From assembly GCA_938042245.1 (NCBI GenBank), contig CALIRO010000102.1:1-44163 (forward strand): a stretch of DNA of 44,163 nucleotides, in the 5' to 3' direction. This DNA is from an uncultured Thermoguttaceae bacterium. Lineage in GTDB: Bacteria; Planctomycetota; Planctomycetia; Pirellulales; Thermoguttaceae. Positions 34,603-43,739 of this stretch are shown here, piece after piece. The translations under genes and the position numbers were made by a program. Position 1 is the stretch's first letter. The number at the start of each line of letters is the position of its first letter. The notes beneath the pieces are model-generated. The model did not search any database and was not told the origin of the DNA. It saw only the letters and a program-made list of their open reading frames with translations.

Positions 34603-36672
34603 ATGTGTGGTATTACCGGTGCTGTCTGGTGGGATCCGCAGCTCCGAATTCATCCTGAAACATTCCACCGCATGGTGGCCGTCTTGCACCACCGGGGTCC
34701 AGACCAACAGGGCATCATTTTCTTACCCCAAGCCCAGAGCCCCAACCACCGCTCCGAACCTTCAGGCTGCCATGGAAACCCAGATAAAGGGCCATTTCCC
34801 CATACCAAAGAGGGGAGCTTAAATACCCGCCAAGAGGGAAAGCCCCCTGAATCGTTCTGTTTGTCCCCCCCAGCAGGATGGCAGGGCCAGCTCCCAGGGG
34901 TGGCTTTGGGTGTATGCCGGCTGGCCATTATCGACATTGCCGGGGGCCATCAGCCCATCTGCAATGAAGATGGCACGATCTGGGTGGTTCAGAATGGCGA
35001 GATTTACAACTATCAGTCTCTCCGGCAGGAGCTTCTGCAGCGGGGGCATCGGTTCCGCTCGGCCAGCGATACGGAAGTGATCGTCCATTTGTACGAGGAG
35101 CGAGGCCCAGCATGTCTGGCCGAGCTTTGGGGAATGTTTGCCTTGGCCATCTGGGATGATCGAAACAAGCAACTGCTGTTAGCCCGAGATCGGCTGGGCA
35201 AAAAGCCACTGGTGTATCGACACCAGCCAGGCCGACTCCTTTTTGCCAGTGAACTAAAAAGCCTGTTGGTCCTGCCCGATCTGCCACGGCGGGTGGATCC
35301 GGCGGGGGTGGACGCCTATTTATTGTATCAATACATTCCGCCGCCTCGGACAATTTTGGCTGGCTTTTGCAAATTGCCGCCCGGCGGGTATCTGCTCTAT
35401 CGACATAAGCAGATTGAGCAAGGTGTTTATTGGGAGCCGGATTTTCAACACGAAGAGGATCGACCTGCTTCGGAATATGCCGAGGAGCTTCGGGAGCTTT
35501 TGAGCGATGCGGTTCGGCTTCGGCTGCAGAGTGAGGTACCCTTGGGGGCGTTTTTATCCGGGGGGATTGATTCGACGATTGTGGTGGGATTAATGCAAAA
35601 ATTTTCATCAGAACCTGTGCGCACCTTTACGATTGGCTTTTCTGTGCCGGAGTACGATGAAACCTGCTATGCCCGGATTGCCGCCGAAGCTTTAGGTACT
35701 GTCCATCAGGAATTTCGGGTGGAGCCGGATGCGCTCCGGATATTACCGCAGCTTGTTTGGCATTTTGACGAGCCGATGGCTGACAGTTCGGCCTTACCCA
35801 CCTGGTATGTAGCCCAACAGACCCGCCGTCATGTAACGGTAGCGTTAACGGGCGACGGGGGGGACGAACTTTTTTTGGGTTATCCTCGGTATCCGGCGGC
35901 TGGTTTGGCCGGCTGGGTCGATCGGTTGCCCTGGTGGCTTCGGTCGGTAAGCGGATGGCCGGTTTGGCAGCGTTTGCCTGGTGCCGGTCGGCGGAGGAAC
36001 CTTTTGCGTCGGCTTCGGCGCTTTATGGAGGTGGTGAGTCTGCCAGCCGACCAACGCTATTTAGAGTGGATCGGTCTCTTTAATCAGGCCCGGCGATCGG
36101 CCCTGTACACGAAAGAGTTTTTCGAGCAACTGCCAGCCGAAGCACCAGAGAAGTTTTTGATCGACGTCTTCCACCGGGCCGCCAGCCGGGATCCCATCAC
36201 CACCGCTGGCCTGGTCGATCTAGTAACATATCTTCCCTGTGATCTGATGGTCAAAGTGGATATTACTTCCATGGCCCATAGTCTGGAATGTCGGCAGCCG
36301 TTTTTGGACCATCGGGTGGTCGAATTGGCTGTTCGAATGCCCCGTCGGCTAAAATACCGTTGGGGCCAAAGCAAATGGATTCTGCGCCGAACGTTTTCGG
36401 ACATCTTGCCCCCGGCCATTAAACGACGGGGCAAAATGGGCTTCGGGGTACCGGTCTCTGAGTGGTTCCGGGGGCCGCTGCGCCACTGGATCGAAGAGCT
36501 TCTTACCGACGGACGCCTCTTCCAGCGCGGCTACTTCCAACCTGAAAGTGTTCAAATGTTACTAGCTGAGCACATGACATCCCAACGGGATCATGGTGCC
36601 CGGCTTTGGGCCTTGGCGATCCTGGAACTTTGGCACCGGCTGTGGATCGACGGAGAAGAACTCGGCGGGTAG
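34603..36672 (+). CDS. asnB: Glutamine-hydrolysing asparagine synthase-like amidotransferase
   Basis: 689 aa with GGGAGG before the ATG. The N-terminal Ntn glutaminase has Cys2 (MCGITGAVW), HHRGPDQQG, RLAIIDIAGGHQP and NGEIYNY. The synthase half has the pyrophosphatase loop FLSGGIDS (318-324), LTGDGGDELFLGY and the substrate region KVDITSMAHSLECRQPFLD. It makes asparagine, or amidates sugars in polysaccharide loci as several AsnB paralogues do. An insert of about 57 low-complexity residues (42-98) interrupts the glutaminase domain, making it longer than the usual 600-650. The context with uppP and a sugar epimerase slightly favours an envelope role. Confidence 0.92.
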   Translation: MCGITGAVWWDPQLRIHPETFHRMVAVLHHRGPDQQGIIFLPQAQSPNHRSEPSGCHGNPDKGPFPHTKEGSLNTRQEGKPPESFCLSPPAGWQGQLPGVALGVCRLAIIDIAGGHQPICNEDGTIWVVQNGEIYNYQSLRQELLQRGHRFRSASDTEVIVHLYEERGPACLAELWGMFALAIWDDRNKQLLLARDRLGKKPLVYRHQPGRLLFASELKSLLVLPDLPRRVDPAGVDAYLLYQYIPPPRTILAGFCKLPPGGYLLYRHKQIEQGVYWEPDFQHEEDRPASEYAEELRELLSDAVRLRLQSEVPLGAFLSGGIDSTIVVGLMQKFSSEPVRTFTIGFSVPEYDETCYARIAAEALGTVHQEFRVEPDALRILPQLVWHFDEPMADSSALPTWYVAQQTRRHVTVALTGDGGDELFLGYPRYPAAGLAGWVDRLPWWLRSVSGWPVWQRLPGAGRRRNLLRRLRRFMEVVSLPADQRYLEWIGLFNQARRSALYTKEFFEQLPAEAPEKFLIDVFHRAASRDPITTAGLVDLVTYLPCDLMVKVDITSMAHSLECRQPFLDHRVVELAVRMPRRLKYRWGQSKWILRRTFSDILPPAIKRRGKMGFGVPVSEWFRGPLRHWIEELLTDGRLFQRGYFQPESVQMLLAEHMTSQRDHGARLWALAILELWHRLWIDGEELGG

Positions 36673-36687
36673 CTCTCTGCTATCCGA

Positions 36688-36855
36688 TCAGTGCGGCGGG
36701 GAATGCGCTGGCTTGTCCTCTAAGCGGCGCCCCATGCGCAATATCTCCCAGCCACCTTTAACTCCTACATAAAAAAGAAGGAAAAAATACCAGGCAATCG
36801 AGGCAAAAATCATCACCGCCCAGAAGATTTCTAAGAGTTTTTCTCCCTCTTGCAT
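36688..36855 (-). CDS. Small single-pass membrane protein, possible SSS symporter partner
   Basis: 55 aa from MQEGEKLL; GAGGAG lies about 10 nt before this ATG (a TTG six codons upstream is less likely). One strong transmembrane helix (FWAVMIFASIAWYFFLLFYV) is followed by a basic C-terminus (RMGRRLEDKP), putting that end in the cytoplasm. It starts 101 bp after the sodium:solute symporter stop on the same strand. Small membrane proteins encoded beside SSS transporters are known accessory subunits (for example YhdT beside PanF), which suggests the role, but I see no direct homology. Confidence 0.7.
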   Translation of the reverse strand: MQEGEKLLEIFWAVMIFASIAWYFFLLFYVGVKGGWEILRMGRRLEDKPAHSPPH

Positions 36856-36955
36856 GATGTGTCGGCTCCTCAAAAATACCAGCTTTCAGGATGTAAGAAA
36901 TGATGGCTGAAATATGGCATTTTGTGATGTAGAGACTATAACGTCTTGCCAGCGG

Positions 36956-38776
36956 CTATTGTTCTTTTGGGAGCTTTTCTTTTGGCAACGGCCGGGTAGG
37001 GGTGGTTGGGGCGGCGTCGTCCGGCAGCAACCATCGCCCCAGCAGCGAGCCGACGAGCATCCCGCCAAAGGCGCATCCAAAAGCGGCCAGGCCAGCCACC
37101 TCCGGAGCAATTTTCCAAGGAAACACCGCCGGCTTCCAATCGTGCAAGAAATTGACGATCAGGAAACTGATCGGACCAATCGCTCCCAGGATGATGGCAG
37201 CCGTAGCGCCGATCCGATTGGCCCCTGGCCAGTACAAAGCCCCTACCAACAACGTGAACAAACTGGCCAGGTAAATATTGCCGGTTACCGCCAGGTAATC
37301 CCAAGCCTTCCCAGGCAGTGGATACCACAGGCCATAAAAGACCAAAAATAGCCCGATCAGTACGACCAGAGTCCGGACGATCAAAAGCCGAACTTTCTCC
37401 GACGGTTTCCGCCGCACCAACGGCATCACCAAGTCGTTATAGATGACCGTAGCCCAGGTGAGCAGGTAGCCGCTATCGGTGGACATCTCAGCAGCCAGCA
37501 TGGCCGCCACCATCAGACCCAACAGCCCCATCGGCAACAAGGTGGCCAAAAACCGGGGCATGGCCCGCAAACTATCCACTCCTTCGGGCAGTCCGCCTTG
37601 ATGCCAGAAATACAAGAAGGCGGCCGCTCCCCAGAGGCCCGGCAAAGCAAACCGACCAACAAAGTAAAACGCAGTCCGACGATAGATCCGTTTGGCGGTG
37701 CGGGAATCCCGGGCGGCCAACACCCGGGCAATCGTCGTCTGCCAGGTGGTTACCACTGCCAGAGCCGTCATCGCCTGCCAGATGACCCACATCCAGCCTA
37801 GTCCGCCTTCGCCAACAGGATTAAACGGATTTCCCATCTTCATCCCCTTGGGAAGCGGCTTAACGGTCGATGATTCCATCGCTTGGGGAGCTTTCTGAGA
37901 ACCTACGCCTTGCCCTTCGGCAGAACCGGCTGCGTGGGAAGCTGATGTGGCCTGAGTTTGCGGCGGGAGCGGGATAGAGCCGGTTGGGGTGGAGGTTATC
38001 GCCGACGCGGCAGATCCGGTGGGATTGGCGGATTCCGCAGAACTGTCCGCTTTGGCCGGAGCAGGGGCTTCGGCGGTTCCGTGGGGCATTTGTTGTTCTT
38101 GGGCTGCTAAGCTGGCCTGGTGGGCCTGGGCCAATTGCTGGGTAAAGACCTGCCAAGGCGTATGCCAAAGAACCAAAACCGAAGTGATCACAATGCCCAT
38201 GCCCATCACCAAAAACTGCAAGTAATCGGTTACCAGCACCGAAAGCATTCCGCCCAAGACCGTATAAAGAAGCACTAGGGCCAAAAGGGCCGTCATGGTT
38301 ACTTCCAAATACTGCTGCGGCAGACCGATCAGATGAACCAGAAACTCCCCACCCAGTCGGAGGAAGATGCCCATATTCAGCACGCCGCCTAGGATGATGA
38401 CCAGCCCAGCTAGCCACCGGACTCCCACCCCAAACCGCTTCTCAAACAGCTCCGGAATGGTCATCACTCCGGCGTTTCGCATCGGCGTAATAACAAAGCC
38501 GGTCAGGCCTACCAGAAACATGGCCAGGGCGGAAAGCACTCCATAAGTGGCCCCGGCCGGGCCGTTGGTAAACCCCATTTCTGCCGTGTACATAATGGTT
38601 ACAATGCCCACTTCGGTGGCTGCCAGGGAAGCAACTCCCAAATAAACATCCATTTCCCGGCCTGCAATAGCAAAATCTTCCACCCCCCGGACATACCGTT
38701 TCATCCACACCCCGGCCACCACACAGCCGACTAAATACACTCCAATAATGGCCCAATCCAGCGGTGTGAGAGTCAT
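36956..38776 (-). CDS. Sodium:solute symporter (SSS family)
   Basis: 606 aa with GGAGGA before the ATG. About 13 membrane segments of the LeuT-like fold. TM1 reads DWAIIGVYLVGCVVAGVW; the family region EDFAIAGREMDVYLGVASLAATEVG carries the Na2-site area (shown here as EDFAIAGREMD and SLAATEVG). AEMSTDSGYLLTWATVI marks TM8. A Pro/Ala/Ser/Thr-rich insert of about 100 residues (about 213-312; DNA about 37840-38140) enlarges a loop between two helices. Substrate (sugar, acid, amino acid or vitamin) cannot be told. The small membrane protein downstream may be its partner. Confidence 0.93.
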   Translation of the reverse strand: MTLTPLDWAIIGVYLVGCVVAGVWMKRYVRGVEDFAIAGREMDVYLGVASLAATEVGIVTIMYTAEMGFTNGPAGATYGVLSALAMFLVGLTGFVITPMRNAGVMTIPELFEKRFGVGVRWLAGLVIILGGVLNMGIFLRLGGEFLVHLIGLPQQYLEVTMTALLALVLLYTVLGGMLSVLVTDYLQFLVMGMGIVITSVLVLWHTPWQVFTQQLAQAHQASLAAQEQQMPHGTAEAPAPAKADSSAESANPTGSAASAITSTPTGSIPLPPQTQATSASHAAGSAEGQGVGSQKAPQAMESSTVKPLPKGMKMGNPFNPVGEGGLGWMWVIWQAMTALAVVTTWQTTIARVLAARDSRTAKRIYRRTAFYFVGRFALPGLWGAAAFLYFWHQGGLPEGVDSLRAMPRFLATLLPMGLLGLMVAAMLAAEMSTDSGYLLTWATVIYNDLVMPLVRRKPSEKVRLLIVRTLVVLIGLFLVFYGLWYPLPGKAWDYLAVTGNIYLASLFTLLVGALYWPGANRIGATAAIILGAIGPISFLIVNFLHDWKPAVFPWKIAPEVAGLAAFGCAFGGMLVGSLLGRWLLPDDAAPTTPTRPLPKEKLPKEQ

Positions 38777-39240
38777 CAGGATCGTCCTCCGGTGTTTTGA
38801 AGGGGAGCTTGGGAATAGAAGGGTTTCCGGTTGCTCGAAGGAAATGGCAAGTGAATGAAAAAAATCGCCCGAAATGGGGAAGCATCTGGGTCGGAGAGTT
38901 GGTCGCCGCCTGTCAGGCCAACTCCAATCCCCGGCTCAAGCCGCTCCATTGGCCCAATACAAGATTGGCAATATAGTCGGCCCAAGGCTGTTTGGCAACT
39001 CTGGGGAGGGGCCGAAAATCTGGGGTATCCTCCGTTTTTGAGGGAGGGCGAAACCAAGGGACGCTGCCAGAAAATAGGTTGACCTTGCCAAAAATGCCTT
39101 GGTGTGGTATGAGAAGCCTGCTATGCCAATAGAAGCCTCCTAGGAAAAAGGCAGTCCCACCTGGCGAGGGGAGGGGCTTATGAGCCAAAATCGGCCCCTT
39201 TAGGGAACCAACTCCTAAACCGGTCAAAAGGAAATCTTCC
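38777..39240. other. Divergent intergenic region
   Basis: Between the symporter (minus) and a secreted protein (plus). No gene, repeat or RNA recognised; must hold promoters for both. Confidence 0.45.
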
Positions 39241-40716
39241 ATGAAAGGCCAAAACCATCTGCGGTGGATTGGGTGGATTGCTGGGGCGGCCATAAGCTGG
39301 GGAGTGCTCTTGGCGGAGCTGGGCTGGCCGGAACCAACCAAGCAGCCATCCCCTATGGATGATCTTCGGCCCCGCCGACAGGTAGGCCAGACCGATCGCG
39401 TCTCCGTCCACCTGGAGGTAGAAGGAGTGCTTGTGATCTCCGAAGACCCAAAGCAGCCAAAACCCAAGATGAAAGTAACCGCCCAAAACGTGTATGACGA
39501 ACGCCTGCTAGCCGTAGAATCGAAAACCGGTTGGCCGGCCAGGAGCCTCCGTTATTATCAGACCGCCGAAGCGACCATTCAGATTGAGGAGGAAACAGTT
39601 CGGCCCCAGCTTCGGCCAGAGCGTCGCTGGATCGTAGCTGAGGCCCAGCCGGACCAAATCCAGCTTTTCTCCCCAAAAGGACCGTTGACCAGAGAGGAAC
39701 TGGATTTGGTGGATATATTAGGCAATAGCTTATTGCTGGATCGACTTTTGCCCACCGAACCGGTCGGCCAAACCGACTCCTGGAAACCCGCCGACCAGAC
39801 CTTGGCCATGCTCCTAGGACTGGAAAAAGTTATACGCTCTGATGTCCACTGCAAACCCAGCAGCCAAACGGATCGGTCTATCCTGGTGGAAATGGCCGGC
39901 ACGGTGCAAGGCCAAACCGGCGGTGGAGACTCCGCTATCGTCCTGAAAGCCAAGTATCGAGTGGATCGGGCTTCGGGCCGGATTAACTGGTTTGGCTTGG
40001 CCTTGGCCGAACGACGTACTCCAGGGCTGGTGCTCCGAGGCGTGGATGTGGTGGCCAAATTAACCGTAGAAATTACTCCCTCGGCCGAAGCCCCCCACCT
40101 GGCAGAGCAAACCATTGGAGACCTGCCGTTGGAACCCAAAGAAGAGCTGCTTCTTTTGGCCTATCAACCGCCCGGCAAAGGCTGGCAAATCCTCCATCCT
40201 CGCTCTTGGCATGTCCAGCGGGAGGAAAATCAAACGGCGGTATTAGGGTTGTTTGACCAAGATCAGTGGGTGGCCCAGGGTACCATTACCTTGCTGCCGC
40301 CGCTTGCCAAAGATCAAGATGTCAGCTTGGAACAATTCCAACAAGAGATCCAACAGGGGCTCGGTAAGAACTTTGGCCAGTTCCTCCAAGTCGGCCAATA
40401 TCCCGCCCCAGAAAACCAACGGATGTACCGAGTGGTAGCGGAGGGGAGAGTGATCGGCCAAGTGCAAAATAAACCTGTGGAAGTGCCGATGCGCTGGCAT
40501 TATTACCGGCTGGCCGACGCCCAGGGCCGACAGGCCGTCTTCGCTTTCACCCTGGAACCGGACCAACAAGAGCGGCTCGGCCAGGCGGATCGGGCCATCG
40601 TAGAATCCTTCCGGTTTCTGGAGACCGGCCATCGCCCTCAGTCGCCCACGCCTGCTTCCGGCGAAAAACAGCCCCCCAAACCACCCCCCCAAAGCCCTCC
40701 AAAAGATAACCCCTAA
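39241..40716 (+). CDS. Secreted two-domain hypothetical protein
   Basis: 491 aa with AAGGAA before the ATG. A signal peptide covers about residues 1-26 (hydrophobic IGWIAGAAISWGVLLAEL). The first mature domain (about 45-290) is beta-rich with paired strands such as RSLRYYQTAEATIQIEE and resembles uncharacterised planctomycete secreted proteins. The second (about 310-465) starts LHPRSWHVQREEN and ends ADRAIVESFRFLE, a pattern like the PsbP/DcrB (DUF1795) fold. A Pro/Lys-rich tail ends it. No enzymatic motif. Not in an operon. Function unknown. Confidence 0.78.
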   Translation: MKGQNHLRWIGWIAGAAISWGVLLAELGWPEPTKQPSPMDDLRPRRQVGQTDRVSVHLEVEGVLVISEDPKQPKPKMKVTAQNVYDERLLAVESKTGWPARSLRYYQTAEATIQIEEETVRPQLRPERRWIVAEAQPDQIQLFSPKGPLTREELDLVDILGNSLLLDRLLPTEPVGQTDSWKPADQTLAMLLGLEKVIRSDVHCKPSSQTDRSILVEMAGTVQGQTGGGDSAIVLKAKYRVDRASGRINWFGLALAERRTPGLVLRGVDVVAKLTVEITPSAEAPHLAEQTIGDLPLEPKEELLLLAYQPPGKGWQILHPRSWHVQREENQTAVLGLFDQDQWVAQGTITLLPPLAKDQDVSLEQFQQEIQQGLGKNFGQFLQVGQYPAPENQRMYRVVAEGRVIGQVQNKPVEVPMRWHYYRLADAQGRQAVFAFTLEPDQQERLGQADRAIVESFRFLETGHRPQSPTPASGEKQPPKPPPQSPPKDNP

Positions 40717-41464
40717 CCTTTTTCCATAGGACCAGTTCAGCCGAGTAAAGTAGGTTCCAATTTTTGAGGAAGCAAGCCCCGAGTCTCCTTCCCGCGGAAG
40801 CCGGATTCCAGAAACCAGAAATCCATCGAAAAACCTGGAATCCCGCTTAAGCAGGAAGGCCGAGGTGGTTCTTCGGCTGAAAGATTCCTTTCCATAGAAA
40901 AGCCCCCTTTCGCTGCGTCTTGGAACTTGTCCGTTTTGGTCCTGCTTGGCTTTTCTGGTTGCCTGCGGATGGGGGAATCAGCCCGGAGTACTGTTTCCGC
41001 AGGAATAAGAAAAGGAACCTCTGAATAATTCAAAGGAGATATTTTTACACTATTTCAAGACCTCCGTCAATAGCCACAACTTATAGTGGCACTGCCAATA
41101 TGAGACTCAATATATAGTACCCAGCAATGGGAACCGATAGGCAAAGGAATGGATCAAATGTTCATAATGTTCATCTGACGTTCAGGATTTTGCAAAGTTT
41201 CCAAAACACGTTCTTTAAAATGGGTACCCCCTCTCCTAAGGATGCCTTCCCCAGCCTGGGCTGCTGTTTCTGCAGGAATGAGAAAACAGCCGATTTGGCG
41301 GCCCCGGGGGCTGTTTTTTGGGGATTTTTGTCTGGAATTTCTTTTCGGAGATTTGCCAAGGGGGCAGAATGGAATAAGAATAGATAAGGAGCCTGCGGAG
41401 GTGGTGGTTGTCGAAATTTCTGGGTGGTTAGCGAGTCGATCTCTTTTGAAGAAGGGCCTCCCGG
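40717..41464. other. Long gene-free stretch with repeat remnants
   Basis: No supported gene. A degenerate third copy of the ~100-bp dispersed repeat lies at about 40790-40895. GTTCAT occurs at 9-nt spacing (ATGTTCATA 41158, ATGTTCATC 41167) with a third GTTCA at 41180. A CTGTTTCTGCAGGAATGAGAA piece near 41268 resembles the repeat core, and a GGCTGTTTT hairpin follows. A/T-rich DNA around 41040-41130 could hold the promoter of the next gene. Confidence 0.45.
40790..40895. repeat. Dispersed ~100-bp repeat, degenerate copy C
   Basis: Contains GGATTCCAGAAACCAGAAAT, CCCGCTTAAGCAGGAAGGCC and TTCGGCTGAAAGATTCC in the same order as copies A and B, but with more changes. Confidence 0.5.
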
Positions 41465-42703
41465 ATGCAAAAATCCCTGGATGTGAAATTAGCACGGATT
41501 TTGGCCGACCCAACCTGTCGGGATTTTATTTTGGCGGATGCGAAAGATGCGGACATGGCCTACGGGCTGGCCGCTCCCGGTCGAAGCCCAGAATATCATG
41601 CCGGCGAAGCCCGGTTCCGCACCCTGGAAGAGTATCGTCAGCAAATGCGGGAGATCGTGCTGCAAGGCCTGGTGGACATTATGCTGATGAGCGCCAGTAC
41701 TAATGAAATTTTGACCATTAAAGAGCGCCTTTTTGACAATAGCCCAGTAACCCCGGCCGTCCGGGCCAACGATACCACGGACATCTGGCTTGCCGGTGGA
41801 ACCGGCCGGTATCCCAGCCAACCGTCCCTGCCATTCCGGACAGCTACCATTGATCATATCATGTGCGGCCACCTGGACTGCGCTCCTGAAGAGCGGCGTC
41901 TGGGAGCGGACCTAGGCCTGTATTCGATCACCTTTAATAACGACGCCTATCTGGATCGCCAATCCTTGGAGGCCTACAAAGACTTCCGCCTGGAAGCGGA
42001 ACGGAAAGGATTTCGCCATTTTTTGGAAGTCTTTGATCCGAACGCCCCCGCAGAAAAACCAGCAGATCTAGGCCGATTCATCGCCGATCACATCGTGCGG
42101 GCCTTGGCCGGGGTAACCAGCCGGGGCCGACCGCTTTTTTTGAAAATCCCCTACCACGGCCCAGCCGCCATGGAAGCCCTCGTCCGCTATGATCCCAGCT
42201 TGGTGGTGGGCATTTTAGGCGGCGCCGCCGGCACCACCATGGACGCCTTCCATATGCTCTGGGAGGCAAAAAAATACGGCGCCCGAGTCGCCCTATATGG
42301 CCGAAAAATCAATAACGCCGAACATCAGCTCACCTTTGTCAAATACCTCCGCGCAGTAGCCGACGACCAGATCGAACCAGCCGAAGCCGTCCGGGCCTAC
42401 CATAATGACCTGGCCAAACTGGGCATCCGGCCGCATCGCCCCCTGGAAGACGACCTGCAGCGCACGCAAACCGCCACCGCCTATGGAGCCACCGCACCTG
42501 CCGGAGTTGCCCCCGCCGGAAGCCCTGCTGCCACCTCAGCCGTTTCTGTCGCTTCGCCGACCCAATGGGCCTGCCAAAAACGGCTCACATCCATCAAACC
42601 GACCGGCCAACAACCCCCCGAAGAAGAGCCCGATTTCCGCTCCATGACACCCGCCGAAAAGGCACGCTGGAACCTCCAACGCTGGAAACGTATCCTGGGT
42701 TAA
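41465..42703 (+). CDS. Aldolase-like TIM-barrel protein (DeoC/FbaB/LacD superfamily) with low-complexity tail
   Basis: 412 aa with GAAGGG before the ATG. Barrel segments include VDIMLMSASTNEILT, FRHFLEVFDPN, LFLKIPYHGPAAMEAL (the Lys matches the position of the Schiff-base lysine of class I aldolases), VVGILGGAAGTTMDAF and GARVALYGRKIN. The barrel ends near residue 325. Then comes a Pro/Ala/Ser-rich linker (about 330-390) and a short C-terminal motif, MTPAEKARWNLQRW. Similar proteins are, to my knowledge, found in planctomycetes without assigned function. An aldolase activity is inference from the fold. Stands alone. Confidence 0.8.
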   Translation: MQKSLDVKLARILADPTCRDFILADAKDADMAYGLAAPGRSPEYHAGEARFRTLEEYRQQMREIVLQGLVDIMLMSASTNEILTIKERLFDNSPVTPAVRANDTTDIWLAGGTGRYPSQPSLPFRTATIDHIMCGHLDCAPEERRLGADLGLYSITFNNDAYLDRQSLEAYKDFRLEAERKGFRHFLEVFDPNAPAEKPADLGRFIADHIVRALAGVTSRGRPLFLKIPYHGPAAMEALVRYDPSLVVGILGGAAGTTMDAFHMLWEAKKYGARVALYGRKINNAEHQLTFVKYLRAVADDQIEPAEAVRAYHNDLAKLGIRPHRPLEDDLQRTQTATAYGATAPAGVAPAGSPAATSAVSVASPTQWACQKRLTSIKPTGQQPPEEEPDFRSMTPAEKARWNLQRWKRILG

Positions 42704-42823
42704 ATCCCGCCCTCCGAAAGCGATTCCTCTGGGCGATGGTGTTCCGAGGGCCCGATCGGTGCGGATAGAGATTTTCACCAGGCAACAGTCTGCACCGTTC
42801 CAAAGCTACTGGCCCCCGAACGC

Positions 42824-43243
42824 TTAGAACCGAATTTTCTTTAGCTCCGGCACATCGCTCGGATGCACCATCTCCAGCAGCCGAAAACCAAGCTGATAAA
42901 ACCCGGCGCCCATCGGGTTCAGATGGACCGCCTTGGCCTTGATGAAGTACATATCGCCTTGCCAGCGAAAGGCCAGGATGACTTCATCCGGAGCACGCGG
43001 TTCCGAAAGCACTAGTGAAAGCCCTGCCGTAGCAATTTCTCGGGTAACTGCGGCAAAGACCCGGTCCATTTGGGGCTGGTCGTTTTCCAGCGGGATGACT
43101 ACCACCGGCACCGTCAGATTGACTCGATGTTCCAGCCGGGGGCCTTCGACCAATCGTTGCAGTTCGGAGCAATTGTTATTGACGAGTTTGATAATGAATG
43201 TTTGAACAGCTACATCTTTCCGAGGCCGAAACAACCGCACCAC
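42824..43243 (-). CDS. PilZ-like domain protein
   Basis: 139 aa from a GTG with TAGGAGG 6 nt upstream (a second GTG follows directly). The core reads EHRVNLTVPVVVIPL, then REIATAGLSLVLSEP, then EVILAFRWQGDMYFIKAKAV and GFYQLGFRLLEM. This order of strands, with an Arg-containing start and an [I/S]-x-x-x-GLSL turn, resembles PilZ domains, which bind cyclic di-GMP. The canonical RxxxR and D/NxSxxG are degenerate, so it may not bind the nucleotide. No membrane segment. Alternative: an unrelated small beta barrel. Confidence 0.7.
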   Translation of the reverse strand: MVRLFRPRKDVAVQTFIIKLVNNNCSELQRLVEGPRLEHRVNLTVPVVVIPLENDQPQMDRVFAAVTREIATAGLSLVLSEPRAPDEVILAFRWQGDMYFIKAKAVHLNPMGAGFYQLGFRLLEMVHPSDVPELKKIRF

Positions 43244-43739
43244 AGCAATCCTCCTACCCGAAGGGTTTTCAGAGAAAACCTGGCTTCTGAAGAATGCCCC
43301 CCTTTAGGGTTGGCCAATATAGCCCTTTTTTGTGGGTTTCTCACGCTTAAGAGTGTAGGGAGGCTTTGCCCGGCCTCCATTTAAAACTTTACCTTTCAGA
43401 ATGCCTTAAATTGGGCAATTTACAAAAAATAGAAAAAATAACAAAGCCAAAAACTCTATCATACGGATGACCTGGAGATACATTTAGATAATTTACATAA
43501 AATACATAAAATAAGAAAAATTTATGAAAAATATCGTTTTTTTGAATTATGCGGATCATTCAGCCGATAACGTCTTGAGAACAGCTACCCATTCACGAAG
43601 GGTTATCTGCAACTACCCCCACAGACAGCCTGATAGGCAGGAACAAGCTCCCACAGGAAACCGGCCTAGATTTGCTGGATTAGATCCTGCAACGCCGAGA
43701 TCCATGGGGCTTTATCTTCCATGAGGTAGGACAGAGAAG
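43244..43739. other. A/T-rich intergenic region with 9-nt arrays
   Basis: No supported gene. It contains two short arrays of the 9-nt A/T-rich unit (43420-43446 and 43484-43528) and a GGAGGC/GCCTCC hairpin at 43359-43378. It separates a minus-strand gene from a plus-strand lipoprotein and should hold both promoters. Confidence 0.5.
43420..43528. repeat. 9-nt A/T-rich tandem repeat arrays 3 and 4
   Basis: Array 3: TTACAAAAA (43420), ATAGAAAAA (43429), ATAACAAAG (43438). Array 4: TTAGATAAT (43484), TTACATAAA (43493), ATACATAAA (43502), ATAAGAAAA (43511), ATTTATGAA (43520). TTAGATAAT and ATACATAAA are identical to units in array 1 at 3060-3110. Confidence 0.7.

Noticed and set aside
43359..43378. 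GGAGGC/GCCTCC hairpin as terminator
   Set aside because: No gene ends just before it on the strand with the A/T-rich tail; probably incidental or part of a leader.
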